A stretch of 64,000 bases of DNA. Source: Peptococcaceae bacterium. GTDB lineage: Bacteria > Bacillota > Desulfitobacteriia > Desulfitobacteriales > Syntrophobotulaceae. The translations under genes were made by a program, and so were the position numbers. Location of the stretch: assembly GCA_012517475.1 (NCBI GenBank), contig JAAYUV010000025.1:1-64000 (forward strand), read 5' to 3'. A model generated the notes under the pieces. It was not told where the DNA came from, searched no databases, and saw only the letters and a list, made by a program, of their open reading frames with translations. How positions within the stretch are numbered: position 1 is the first letter of the stretch; each line of letters opens with the position of its first letter. This document shows, one piece after another, positions 9,013 through 17,054 of the stretch.

Positions 9013-10161
9013 ATGAAAGATGATTATTCCGGTATAAATACACTTTTCCTGCATGCAGCCGGTGACCAAGATCCGGCGACCGGGGCTTTGAGTACCCCGA
9101 TCTATCAGGTATCCACTTTCCACAGGGATGCCGATAACCCATCTGATTATGAATATTCGCGGTCTGCCAACCCAACCAGGGATGTTCTGGAAGAATACAT
9201 CGCCAAGGTGGAAGGAGGAATTCGCGGATACGCCTTTTCTTCCGGAATGGCCGCCATCAGTACAATCCTTTTTATCTTCTTCCCCGGAGATCATATCCTT
9301 GCCGGAAAAGATATTTATGGAGGAAGCTACCGTATCCTTACCCAAGTATTTAAGCAATGGCAGTTAGAAGTAGACTTTGTGGATATCACAGATATAGAAA
9401 CGGTCAAAAAAGCCGTCAAACCCAATACCAAAGCCATATTTTTTGAAATTGTCTCTAACCCCTTTCAAAAGATCGCAGATTTAAAAAGTATCCTTGCTAT
9501 TTGTCGTGAAAAAGGACTGCTTTCAATTATCGATAACACTTTCCTGCCTCCGTATTATTGCCGCCCGCTGGAATTAGGTGCGGATATCGTCCTGCACAGT
9601 GCAACCAAGTTTCTCAATGGGCACAGTGATGTTGTTGCCGGTGTTGCAGCGGCTAAGGACCCAGTGCTTGCTAAAAAAATCGGCTTTATGCAGAATGCTG
9701 TTGGGGCAGTCTTAGGCCCGCAGGATTCATGGCTCCTGCTCAGAGGATTAAAAACTTTGGGCGTGCGTATGGAGAGACAGGAAAAAAGCGCCCAAAAAAT
9801 AGCGCCTTGGCTTCTGGAACAGTCATGGGTGAAAAAAGTATACTATCCGGGACTCCCCGGTCATCCCGGAAAAACATTGTTAGAGAATATTTCCACCGGA
9901 TACGGGGCCATTATCACCTTTGAAGTGACCACTTCTGCAGTAAAAAATAACCTTATGCAAAAGCTTTCCCTTCCCGCTGTAGCAGTAAGCTTGGGCGCTG
10001 TGGAAAGTATCCTGACCCACCCGGCGACGATGTCGCATGCTTCCATGCCTAAAGCCGTCAGAGAAGAACTCGGGATCTGCGATAATCTCTTCAGGCTGTC
10101 AGTCGGGCTGGAAGATCCCGAGGACCTAGTGAAAGATTTTTTAACTGCAGTGGAGTCTTGA
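9013..10161 (+). CDS. metC: Cystathionine beta-lyase, MetC-type
   Basis: This 382-aa paralogue of the preceding gene has all family blocks: YSRSANPTR, SSGMAA, HSATKFLNGH with the PLP lysine, SLGAVESILTHP and LSVGLE. By order and similarity to the Bacillus MetC/YjcJ type it most likely cleaves cystathionine to homocysteine, pyruvate and ammonia. The ATG at 9013 has GAGGAG 8 bases upstream. A nearer out-of-frame ATG at 9009 stops at once. Exact substrate choice within this family cannot be settled from sequence alone. Confidence 0.85.
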   Translation: MKDDYSGINTLFLHAAGDQDPATGALSTPIYQVSTFHRDADNPSDYEYSRSANPTRDVLEEYIAKVEGGIRGYAFSSGMAAISTILFIFFPGDHILAGKDIYGGSYRILTQVFKQWQLEVDFVDITDIETVKKAVKPNTKAIFFEIVSNPFQKIADLKSILAICREKGLLSIIDNTFLPPYYCRPLELGADIVLHSATKFLNGHSDVVAGVAAAKDPVLAKKIGFMQNAVGAVLGPQDSWLLLRGLKTLGVRMERQEKSAQKIAPWLLEQSWVKKVYYPGLPGHPGKTLLENISTGYGAIITFEVTTSAVKNNLMQKLSLPAVAVSLGAVESILTHPATMSHASMPKAVREELGICDNLFRLSVGLEDPEDLVKDFLTAVES

Positions 10162-10257
10162 TGGACATGTACGATTCACGTATTCTTGATACGACTCACA
10201 TAATAAAGGATCTTCATCTTAACGATAACAAAGGATCAAAGAATAGGTTGAATAAGT

Positions 10258-10297
10258 GGCTGTCTCTAAAATCAAATGGAGGCAGCCTACTTTTTTA
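10258..10297 (+). terminator. Terminator of the metI-metC operon
   Basis: GGCTGTCTC (10258-10266) pairs with GAGGCAGCC (10279-10287), with one G-U pair, followed by a run of Ts after ACT. Confidence 0.75.
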
Positions 10298-10336
10298 TTA
10301 TTAGAAATTTTCATGGAGCCACAACTAAAAATAAGG

Positions 10337-10503
10337 AGGGGCTGTTGCAAAACGACTAGTTTCCGTAATGTATAGACAGCGTCAAGCGCGTTACGCATGC
10401 GTAACGCGATGCGGAGCGCGGCTGTTTGCGCCACGGATGGCGCAATCTGCCGAGAGCGGCTATACATTATGGAAACCTTCTTAGGAGTTTTGCAACAGCC
10501 CCT
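10337..10503. repeat. MITE-like element with long terminal inverted repeats and internal palindromes
   Basis: The ends are perfect 17-bp inverted repeats AGGGGCTGTTGCAAAAC (10337-10353) and its complement (10487-10503). They are followed inward by a second pair of 17-bp arms, 16/17 matching (10359-10375 and 10460-10476). Inside are a 22-bp perfect palindrome (10387-10408) and a hairpin TTGCGCCA/TGGCGCAA (10426-10445). The ends resemble transposon termini. No coding frame or clear target duplication is present. It separates the metC terminator from a metQ remnant. Confidence 0.8.
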
Positions 10504-10536
10504 TCATTCTCATAACCCATCCTTTGAGGGATCGGG

Positions 10537-10680
10537 TTAAAATACCGGAATAACGGCTCCTTTGTACTTGTTGTTAATAAAGTCTTTCACTGCCTGAGAG
10601 TTCAGTACTTCTTTCAGGACGGCAATTTCCTGTTTGTTTTCATCACCGGTACGAGCAGCAACAATGATAGCCACAGCCTA
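10537..10680 (-). pseudogene. C-terminal remnant of a MetQ/NlpA-type methionine-binding lipoprotein
   Basis: On the minus strand the frame ending at TAA (10539-10537) reads VAIIVAARTGDENKQE and continues through LNSQAVKDFINNKYKG to AVIPVF. This is the characteristic C-terminus of NLPA-family lipoproteins. About 46 codons remain. Upstream the frame runs at once into TAG, and no start or lipobox exists. It is a deletion relic of a methionine transporter, next to the MITE-like element and the met operon. Confidence 0.8.
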
Positions 10681-10741
10681 AAAAATTTCTAAGAATGTGC
10701 CCTACGAACATGAACAATTATTAAAAGCGACGCAATCTAAA

Positions 10742-10783
10742 GGGACTGTCCCCGAAACCAAAACTGGCTGGTGGGACAGTCCC
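10742..10783. repeat. Inverted repeat GGGACTGTCCC / GGGACAGTCCC
   Basis: Two 11-bp arms (10742-10752, 10773-10783) are perfect complements around a 20-base loop, with a T-run after the second arm. It could act as a terminator on the plus strand or be a dispersed repeat. No gene reads into it from the left except the metQ relic region. Confidence 0.6.
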
Positions 10784-10856
10784 GAATAGTTTTTTCCCGT
10801 ATCTTATCTAAGTAACAATAATATCCTTCATGCAAAACCCAATTAGGTTACAATTA

Positions 10857-11042
10857 TTATTTGTCACAAGCAAGTTTACCGGCGATGGCATAATTTTCTT
10901 TGGACATATCTCTGATAACAATTTTTACGTTTTCCGGCGCGGTATTGACTGACTCTACGATAGCTTGAGTCACTTTTTCCACCAGCATTCTCTTTTGTTC
11001 CAGGGTGCGCCCTTCGAACATCTCAATTTGAACAATCGGCAT
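10857..11042 (-). CDS. 4-oxalocrotonate tautomerase family protein
   Basis: This 61-aa protein begins MPIVQIEMFEGRT. The N-terminal proline that acts as the general base in tautomerases is in place after Met removal. Length and the VTQAIVES and VKIVIRDM blocks fit the 4-OT family. The start at 11042 has AAAGGAG upstream. It is encoded downstream of the second cysK on the same strand, with about 96 bases between. Substrate unknown. Confidence 0.85.
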   Translation of the reverse strand: MPIVQIEMFEGRTLEQKRMLVEKVTQAIVESVNTAPENVKIVIRDMSKENYAIAGKLACDK

Positions 11043-11138
11043 AATCACGAACTCCTTTAAATTAAATGATTTTTCCTTAGATATTAATAATAAATTCTTT
11101 TGGAAAAATAGACAATAGCTCAAAACTGAATTGAAAGA

Positions 11139-12074
11139 TTATCCTTCCTGGAAAAGTGCCGTAGATAGATATCTCTCACCGGTATCCGGCAATAGGACAA
11201 CGATTGTCTTTCCTTTATTTTCCGGCCTTTTTGCTACCTGAGAAGCTGCGAACGCCGCAGCACCGGAGGATATCCCCACCAGCAGCCCCTCTGTTTGGGC
11301 CAGTTTCCTTGAAGTCTCAAAAGCTTGATCCGCTTTTACCATGAATATTTCGTCAACAACTTCTCTCCTAAATACTTCCGGCACAAACCCTGCACCAAGA
11401 CCCTGAATCCGGTTTGGCCCCGGCTTTCCTCCGGATAAGACCGGTGATTCGTAAGGTTCTACAGCAATAATTTGGACTGCAGGATTTTTCTTTTTTAATA
11501 CTTCACCCACACCGGTCACTGTTCCCCCGGTTCCTACACCGCCAATGAAGATGTCCACCTGTCCGTCCGTATCTCTCCAAATTTCTTCAGCCGTAGTATT
11601 TCGATGAATTTCGGGGTTGGCAGGATTTTCAAACTGCAGTGGAATATAGGAATTCGGAATCTCTGCAGCCAACTCTTTAGCCTTCTTAATAGCACCAGGC
11701 ATTCCTTCCGACCCCGGGGTTAAAACCACTTCAGCACCTAATGCTTTTAGGAGGCTCCTTCTTTCCACACTTACAGCGTCAGTCATGGTAATGATGATCC
11801 GGTATCCCTTGGCTGCAGCCACAAAGGCAAGAGCAATCCCCGTATTACCGCTGGTTGGCTCTATGATAACGGAGTCTTTATTGAGAAGCCCCTTCTCCTC
11901 AGCATCTTTAATCATGGCATATCCAATCCTGTCTTTAACGCTTCCTGCCGGATTAAAATATTCGAGTTTAGCCAGGACTGTTGCTTCCAGTTTGTCGCTT
12001 TTGCCATAGTTGGAAAGTTCCAACAAAGGTGTATTTCCTATTAGATCAGTAAGGTTCTTTGCAATCTTAGCCAT
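11139..12074 (-). CDS. cysK: Cysteine synthase, copy 2
   Basis: This 311-aa paralogue of the enzyme at 1078-2007 keeps the PLP lysine (GSVKDRI), the TSGNTGI loop, GVGTGGT and GISSGAAA. Its substrate-loop segment is [10 protein letters not shown] rather than the more usual [10 protein letters not shown]. This may shift activity or the acetylserine/acetylhomoserine preference. The ATG follows GGAGG. It has its own TTGACA promoter. Two cysK copies under separate promoters suggest different sulfur conditions for each. Confidence 0.93.
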   Translation of the reverse strand: MAKIAKNLTDLIGNTPLLELSNYGKSDKLEATVLAKLEYFNPAGSVKDRIGYAMIKDAEEKGLLNKDSVIIEPTSGNTGIALAFVAAAKGYRIIITMTDAVSVERRSLLKALGAEVVLTPGSEGMPGAIKKAKELAAEIPNSYIPLQFENPANPEIHRNTTAEEIWRDTDGQVDIFIGGVGTGGTVTGVGEVLKKKNPAVQIIAVEPYESPVLSGGKPGPNRIQGLGAGFVPEVFRREVVDEIFMVKADQAFETSRKLAQTEGLLVGISSGAAAFAASQVAKRPENKGKTIVVLLPDTGERYLSTALFQEG

Positions 12075-12129
12075 GTTTTATCCTCCATGCACTTAATTCC
12101 TAGTAACTTTATAGTTTTATGGTAATTTA

Positions 12130-12158
12130 ATTATGGGATTATTTCTATTATTTGTCAA
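12130..12158 (-). promoter_or_regulatory. Promoter of the second cysK
   Basis: On the minus strand TTGACA (12158-12153), 17 bases, CATAAT (12135-12130). Between the start point and the gene lies a TAGGAAT motif also found in the sulfate-binding-protein and met leaders. Confidence 0.7.
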
Positions 12159-12219
12159 GACCGTTAAAGTACATGTTCAAAACAGCGTGACTGGTGAAAA
12201 TCTCGCTATTGATTGATAG

Positions 12220-13269
12220 CTATTTCCTCACGGGATTGTTTAAATGATCTCCCCGGCCCATATCAACTTGTAAACCGACAGAGTTAATCCTTCTCTCGAT
12301 GCATCCCTGGCAATGGGCGGGCTCATCATTCAGGCAAATCTTATTCTCGTAAAGTTCATATTTATCCCTGTATTGAACGGGCGTAAGATTCGGCATTACA
12401 ACGTTAGCCCCTGCTTCCAACGCCAGCTCTCTTCCCCTGGGGTGAAGACTTCCCATCGCCGTTGTAGCAGGAATCAGAGCATCCGGGACCAATAATCTTG
12501 CCAGTGCAACCAAAACAACCGTATCCTCCACCGTTCCTCCTTTTTCATCTTTCAAGGGTGTCTCACTGTGAGGGATAAACGGACCGATTCCGATCATATG
12601 AGGATGGAATTCTTTGAGAAAGATCAGGTCTTCTGCCAGATGAACCGCTGTTTGTCCAGGTAGCCCTACCATAAAACCTGCTCCAACCTGGTAGCCAATT
12701 TCTTTCAGCATTTTCAAACATTTCATCCTGTTTTCGTAGCTCATTGTTGGGTGCAATGTCTTATAAAGCTCTTTGGAGGCCGTTTCATGCCGTAAAAGGA
12801 AACGGTCTGCTCCTGCCTCGTATAAGTTTTTATATACTTCGAAATCCCTTTCCCCGATAGACAGTGTTAAAGCGGCATCAGGGAAAAGCTGTTTTACTCC
12901 CCGGATAATATCAATTAGAATTTGTTCTGTATAAGTATAGTCTTCACCGCTTTGAAGCACAAATGTCCGGTAACCTAAAGCATAACCTTCCTGACAGCTT
13001 GAGATTATTTCTTCTTTTGTCAGCCGGTAACGGATTACCTCCTTATTTGAAGCCCTTAATCCGCAGTATAAGCAATCTTGCTTGCAATAATTGGAAAACT
13101 CCACCAGCCCGCGCATGAATACTTTAGGTCCATAATACTTTAATCTTGTCTCATGTGCATACCGAATGAGAACCGGCTTATCCTCTGTTGTTAAGTTTTC
13201 TAACAAATAGACAAGCTCTTCGCGGCCCAAGTCATTGGTTTCGTAAAGTTTTTTTAGGGTATCGGTCAT
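12220..13269 (-). CDS. hydE: [FeFe]-hydrogenase maturase HydE (radical SAM)
   Basis: This 349-aa protein has the radical-SAM cluster motif CKQDCLYC in the HydE-specific context RGLVEFSNYC. A second, C-terminal cysteine set CLNDEPAHCQGC corresponds to the extra cluster seen in several HydE proteins. HydE helps build the diiron dithiolate site of [FeFe] hydrogenases, acting on sulfur-containing substrates. The ATG follows AGAAGGA. HydF, HydG and the hydrogenase are not in this window. It lies between cysK and metA. Confidence 0.92.
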   Translation of the reverse strand: MTDTLKKLYETNDLGREELVYLLENLTTEDKPVLIRYAHETRLKYYGPKVFMRGLVEFSNYCKQDCLYCGLRASNKEVIRYRLTKEEIISSCQEGYALGYRTFVLQSGEDYTYTEQILIDIIRGVKQLFPDAALTLSIGERDFEVYKNLYEAGADRFLLRHETASKELYKTLHPTMSYENRMKCLKMLKEIGYQVGAGFMVGLPGQTAVHLAEDLIFLKEFHPHMIGIGPFIPHSETPLKDEKGGTVEDTVVLVALARLLVPDALIPATTAMGSLHPRGRELALEAGANVVMPNLTPVQYRDKYELYENKICLNDEPAHCQGCIERRINSVGLQVDMGRGDHLNNPVRK

Positions 13270-13315
13270 AAAATCATCCTTCTTTACAGATTGGCGAAAG
13301 TAATTATCCTGAATA

Positions 13316-14242
13316 CTATACCTGATTCAGTTCACTTAAGTCGTAAGGTGTTTCCTGATATACATAATAATTCAACCAGTTCATAAATAATAGATTCGCA
13401 TGTCCTCTCCAGGTAACAAGAGGGTCACAATTTGGATCATTGTTTGGAAAATAATTTTTGGGGGGAGCAATTTCCAGTCCCTTATTAATATCCCTTTCGA
13501 ATTCCCCTTTTAAGGTTAACGGATCATACTCGGGATGACCTGTAACGAATATCTGTCTCCCGTCTTTCCGGGCAGCCAGATAAACTCCTGCTAAATCCGA
13601 TTGGGCCAATATCTCTAAAGCTTCGTGTTTTATGATATCTTCCGCTCTTACTTCCGTGTGGCGGGAATGAGGTGCATAAAAAAGATCATCGAATCCCCGC
13701 AGAAACCTGTTATTATTCTTATTGATCAGGCGATGAGGAAAAACTCCGAACATTTTTGAGGGAAGCGGATATTTGGGAATCCCATAATGATAATATAATC
13801 CGGCTTGGGCTCCCCAGCAAACATACATCGTGGAATAAACGTTCACAAGGCTCCATTCCATGATCTGGCACAATTCTTCCCAGTAATCCACTTCTTCAAA
13901 ATGTAAGGTTTCAACCGGAGCTCCGGTAATGATCAACCCGTCAAATTTTTGGTCTTTTACCTCCTCGAAGGTACTGTAGAATCTGGTCAGGTGTTCACCG
14001 GGAGTGTTTACCGGATTATGAGTTTGGGTATGAAGCAAGGTAATATCAATTTGTAAAGGGGAATTGCTTAAGAGTCGCAGGTATTGTGTTTCGGTTACAA
14101 TTTTGGTAGGCATCAGGTTTAATAAGGCAATCTTCAGGGGACGAATGTCCTGGTGAAGCGCCCGGTCCTCATCCATAATAAATATATTTTCATTTTCTAA
14201 AACATTCTTAGCCGGTAGGTAATCCGGTATCTTGATCGGCAT
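13316..14242 (-). CDS. metAA: Homoserine O-acetyltransferase, MetA family
   Basis: This 308-aa protein has the catalytic Cys142 in CWGAQAG and the His/Glu pair in TGHPEYDP. Residue 111, right after ITGAPV, is Glu, and Lys47 is present in LNLMPTK. In characterised MetA proteins Glu111 marks acetyl-CoA use and Gly111 succinyl-CoA use, so this enzyme should make O-acetylhomoserine. That is the substrate of MetI and of the sulfhydrylase at 17-18.6 kb. The start at 14242 has GAGGAGG upstream. The upstream in-frame ATG at 14275 would bury it. Confidence 0.92.
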   Translation of the reverse strand: MPIKIPDYLPAKNVLENENIFIMDEDRALHQDIRPLKIALLNLMPTKIVTETQYLRLLSNSPLQIDITLLHTQTHNPVNTPGEHLTRFYSTFEEVKDQKFDGLIITGAPVETLHFEEVDYWEELCQIMEWSLVNVYSTMYVCWGAQAGLYYHYGIPKYPLPSKMFGVFPHRLINKNNNRFLRGFDDLFYAPHSRHTEVRAEDIIKHEALEILAQSDLAGVYLAARKDGRQIFVTGHPEYDPLTLKGEFERDINKGLEIAPPKNYFPNNDPNCDPLVTWRGHANLLFMNWLNYYVYQETPYDLSELNQV

Positions 14243-14314
14243 AGTACTTCCTCCTCTGCAAAACGACATCTGCATATAATAATGGAATGATTTCTTTCTA
14301 TTATGCCATATATA

Positions 14315-15118
14315 TTAGAGTATCTTCTCATTCATACTTCCGCTTCGATATCCTTTCAGATCAAGAGCCGTATAAGTGAAGCCGATTTTACTAAAAACCT
14401 CATAGATATCTTCCACATTTTGCTGTTCCAGTATCTTCCCTCGTTCCTCAGGGGATACTTCAATCCTGGCAATATCTCCGTGGTGGCGTACTCTGACTTG
14501 TCTAAAGCCCAGACCCAGCAAATATTGTTCTGCTTGCTCTATCATTTTCAGTTTTTCTCTGGTAATCTCTTCCCCATAAGGGATTCTTGAAGATAAACAA
14601 GCGAAAGACGGTTTATTCCATGTAGCAAGTCCTAATTCTTTGGACAGTATTCTGATCTCTTCTTTTGTTAATCCGGCTTTCAGAAGGGGACTGTGAATCC
14701 CCAGCTCTGTTAGAGCTTGCCTGCCTGGCCGGTAATCACCCAAATCGTCAAGATTGGAGCCTTCGGCAAGATGCCGGAAACCAAGTTCCCCTGCTATCAA
14801 TTGTATTTTGCCGAACAGCTGCTTTTTACAAAGATAACATCGATTGATAGGATTTTTCCCAAAATCCGGATCATCCAATTCATCGCAATCAAAAATCAGA
14901 TGTCTGATTCCTTGTTCTGTACAAAAACGACTTGCTTCCTTTATCTCCCTCTCGGGAAAAGTAGCTGACCTGGCAGTGACCGCAATGACGTTTTCTCCCA
15001 AAACATCCTGAGCAATTTTTAACAGGAAGGTACTATCAACCCCTCCGGAAAAAGCGATAAGCACCTTCTCCATACTTTCTAAATCCTGTTTGAGTAAAAC
15101 CAGTTTATCATGATACAT
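14315..15118 (-). CDS. larE: LarE-type ATP-dependent sulfur transferase (PP-loop)
   Basis: This 267-aa PP-loop protein carries the ATP motif AFSGGVDSTFL at residues ~20-30. LarE adenylates a pyridinium dinucleotide and adds sulfur during synthesis of the nickel-pincer cofactor of lactate racemase. Here three cysteines, in NRCYLCK and SFACLSSRIP, match the LarE type that holds a [4Fe-4S] cluster rather than sacrificing a cysteine. No larA, larB or larC is in the window, so it may serve another thiolation. The start at 15118 follows AAGGG. A longer in-frame start (15202) overlaps the Rrf2 gene. It is encoded 31 bases after that regulator. Confidence 0.85.
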   Translation of the reverse strand: MYHDKLVLLKQDLESMEKVLIAFSGGVDSTFLLKIAQDVLGENVIAVTARSATFPEREIKEASRFCTEQGIRHLIFDCDELDDPDFGKNPINRCYLCKKQLFGKIQLIAGELGFRHLAEGSNLDDLGDYRPGRQALTELGIHSPLLKAGLTKEEIRILSKELGLATWNKPSFACLSSRIPYGEEITREKLKMIEQAEQYLLGLGFRQVRVRHHGDIARIEVSPEERGKILEQQNVEDIYEVFSKIGFTYTALDLKGYRSGSMNEKIL

Positions 15119-15149
15119 GGCAAAAGCCCTTCTTGATATTATTTTCGAA

Positions 15150-15599
15150 TTAAATACTATAATTGTAATATGCATTCTCCTGCATATTTCTAGCTTCCTC
15201 AATCAGATCCTCCAAGGAATACGAATCCAAAACCTGATTAATCGCAATTTTAAGATCATTCCAAACGATCTTGGTAACGCAGAAATCCATTCGGGAACAC
15301 GATCCCTGTTTCCCGTCATCTACACATTCAACCGGAGCAATCGGCCCTTCTAATGCTCTGACCACGTCGCCGACAGAAATATCCTTTGGCTCTTTATTGA
15401 GGACATAGCCACCTTGGAAACCGCGAATACTCTTTATTAACCCATTTTGTTTCAGGGTTATGAGCAGCTGCTCCAGATACCGTTCGGATATTTCCTGCCT
15501 TTGGGCGACACTGTGAATCGTAACCGGACCTAAATGTTGATTCATAGCTACATCCAGAATAGCACGAAGACCGTACCTTCCTTTAGTTGACAATTTCAA
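15150..15599 (-). CDS. Rrf2 family regulator (IscR/CymR-like)
   Basis: This 149-aa winged-helix regulator begins with the typical MKLSTKGRYGLRAILD. Three cysteines in ECVDDGKQGSCSRMDFC could hold an Fe-S cluster as in IscR. CymR, the cysteine regulator of Bacillus, lacks such a set. The start is TTG after GAAGGG. It precedes larE in an apparent two-gene operon. Its position inside a sulfur region suggests control of cysteine or Fe-S genes. Which sub-type it is remains uncertain. Confidence 0.85.
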   Translation of the reverse strand: MKLSTKGRYGLRAILDVAMNQHLGPVTIHSVAQRQEISERYLEQLLITLKQNGLIKSIRGFQGGYVLNKEPKDISVGDVVRALEGPIAPVECVDDGKQGSCSRMDFCVTKIVWNDLKIAINQVLDSYSLEDLIEEARNMQENAYYNYSI

Positions 15600-15731
15600 A
15601 GCTTTTCCCTTCTTTCAGTAATCACTCTGTACCAATAATATACCACAAAACCTAGGTCTTTTATATATTTTACCCAGTGAAGATTAGATTGAAATCCTAT
15701 AGCCAAAATTTATCATCAAATTTCCCCGTTT

Positions 15732-16358
15732 TCAAAACTTTTCCTCATTAATCAGCATGTTATGTGTTTCATCACAAAAAGGGGTATTTTTGGTACACCC
15801 GCACCTGCACAAACAGTACCGTTCCTGGTCTGCCGGTGGATGGGTGTCCCCGCAGAGTTCAATGCCCCCTTCAACGTTGAATGGTCCGTTCTCGGCGATC
15901 ACAATTTTCGTTTCCCGCTGCAGGGTTTCATGTTGCTTTCCATGTAGCACATACTTTAAAGCCCCTGAAGGACAATCATCAATGGTCTTCATAATCTGTT
16001 GGGTTTTTGCGCCATTTGCATTGATCCAGGGCCTTCTGTTTAGATTAAATACCGAAGGAAGCTGATTTAAACATACCGCAGAATGGGAACATACGCTTAA
16101 ATCGAAGTATATTGTGATCTCTCTTCCGTAGTATTCTTTTATTTCTCCCGGGAAATCTTCTTTGGACTGATTGAGAAATCCTGACTCAATATGCTTACCG
16201 TCACAATATGGCTTGGTTTTCGACTTGCCGCACCGGCATAATGCCATGATTGGTTTGGTGGGCAGGATTTCTCCCTCGCAGTCTTCCAATATATCTACGT
16301 CCTGGACGATGTATGGACTGGATTTGGAAAAAATGATTTGCGGTTTCCTTGTGTTCAT
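15732..16358 (-). CDS. CDGSH iron-sulfur protein with a central ferredoxin-like domain
   Basis: This 208-aa protein has an N-terminal CDGSH motif CRCGKSKTKPYCDGKH and a C-terminal one CRCGCTKNTPFCDETH, each a three-Cys-one-His [2Fe-2S] site. Between them (~residues 75-145) lies a divergent ferredoxin-like segment with CSHSAVC and DDCPSGALKY. Such triple-cluster proteins occur in bacteria but their redox partner is unknown. The ATG follows GAGGAG. It is monocistronic, between the Rrf2 promoter and a DUF2325 gene. Confidence 0.85.
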   Translation of the reverse strand: MNTRKPQIIFSKSSPYIVQDVDILEDCEGEILPTKPIMALCRCGKSKTKPYCDGKHIESGFLNQSKEDFPGEIKEYYGREITIYFDLSVCSHSAVCLNQLPSVFNLNRRPWINANGAKTQQIMKTIDDCPSGALKYVLHGKQHETLQRETKIVIAENGPFNVEGGIELCGDTHPPADQERYCLCRCGCTKNTPFCDETHNMLINEEKF

Positions 16359-16420
16359 GAATTCCGCTCCTCTATCGTTTATATTTTTATCCTAAAAATA
16401 AACGATGAAGGATAGGATAA

Positions 16421-16717
16421 TCAAGCACAGGTCACTTGCTCTTCAAATTGCTTTAGTATTTCCCCAAGCGAGGTAGCGCTGCTGGAGTGACTTCTGAGCA
16501 ATGGTATATTTCTGCTTTTTGCAGCTTTCACAGCGGCATGTACCATTACATGAGATACCGTACTGGTAAAAATAACGATGCAATCCGGACGTCCAATCAC
16601 TTTTTCCAAATTCACAGGCATTTGTGTATATACTTTTATCCCGTAGCCTTGTTTGGCACAGATTCCTTTATACTCCTGGTGCATCCGGTCATGGCCTCCT
16701 ATCAGTACAATCTTCAT
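16421..16717 (-). CDS. DUF2325 domain protein
   Basis: This 98-aa protein has a Rossmann-like start MKIVLIGGHDRM, a central DCIVIFTSTVSH and the SHSSSATSL segment. These are the usual blocks of the small DUF2325 family common in anaerobic Firmicutes, often near metal or redox genes. The start has GGAG about 10 bases upstream. Function unknown. Confidence 0.8.
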   Translation of the reverse strand: MKIVLIGGHDRMHQEYKGICAKQGYGIKVYTQMPVNLEKVIGRPDCIVIFTSTVSHVMVHAAVKAAKSRNIPLLRSHSSSATSLGEILKQFEEQVTCA

Positions 16718-16828
16718 TTATGTAACACTCCTCTCTTGGCTTATCAGTATAATAAAAGCTTCTTAATCCCTAGTATATCTATGGTATTTATGTAGTTTAA
16801 GTGTATCACTTTTTTGTTTTGGTTGTCA

Positions 16829-16861
16829 ATAAAAAATAAGAGCCCGTTTAAGTACGAGCCC
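16829..16861 (-). terminator. Terminator after the 26-codon gene
   Basis: On the minus strand GGGCTCGT and ACGGGCTC (16861-16854 and 16847-16840) form an eight-pair stem with two G-U pairs, followed by TTATTTTTTATT. It lies 12 bases after the stop of the small gene and also shows a short T-run on the other strand. Confidence 0.75.
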
Positions 16862-16873
16862 TTTTTGGGGAGT

Positions 16874-16954
16874 TTACCGTCTTCCCCAGGACCAGATTAT
16901 GCAGTCTTCTTTGCAGTGCGCGGTTTCACGCAGCATCCAGTGTTTTGTAAACAT
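16874..16954 (-). CDS. Candidate 26-aa Cys/Trp-containing peptide
   Basis: Reading from ATG at 16954 the peptide is MFTKHWMLRETAHC then KEDCIIWSWGRR. It contains two cysteines in HCKEDC and three tryptophans. A near-perfect GAAAGGAGGT lies 7 bases upstream, and a terminator follows the stop. It is preceded by a GC-rich structured leader and lies just downstream of the sulfhydrylase-MarR gene. It could be a regulatory leader peptide, a redox or metal peptide or a precursor peptide. I do not recognise it. Translation is supported only by the ribosome site and layout. Confidence 0.55.
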   Translation of the reverse strand: MFTKHWMLRETAHCKEDCIIWSWGRR

Positions 16955-16978
16955 ATCGACACCTCCTTTCGCGCTTCT

Positions 16979-17024
16979 TGCCATCCATGGCACTGCGGCA
17001 CTAGGCCGTCCTGGCCGTCGCCGC
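16979..17024 (-). ncRNA. Structured GC-rich leader of the small peptide gene
   Basis: On the minus strand an outer stem GCGGC/GCCGC (17024-17020 with 16999-16995) encloses GGCC/GGCC (17016-17013 with 17007-17004). It is followed by a second hairpin TGCCA/TGGCA (16992-16979) just before the ribosome site. This block is much more GC-rich than its AT-rich flanks. It may be a cis-acting RNA or just a stable leader. It does not match any riboswitch class I know. Confidence 0.4.
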
Positions 17025-17054
17025 TCCCGGACATCCTGTGAAAAATCGAAATGC

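Noticed and set aside
10219-10467. 82-aa minus-strand frame across the MITE-like element
   Set aside because: It is translated hairpin sequence, with no ribosome site and no protein-like pattern; it overlaps the met terminator.
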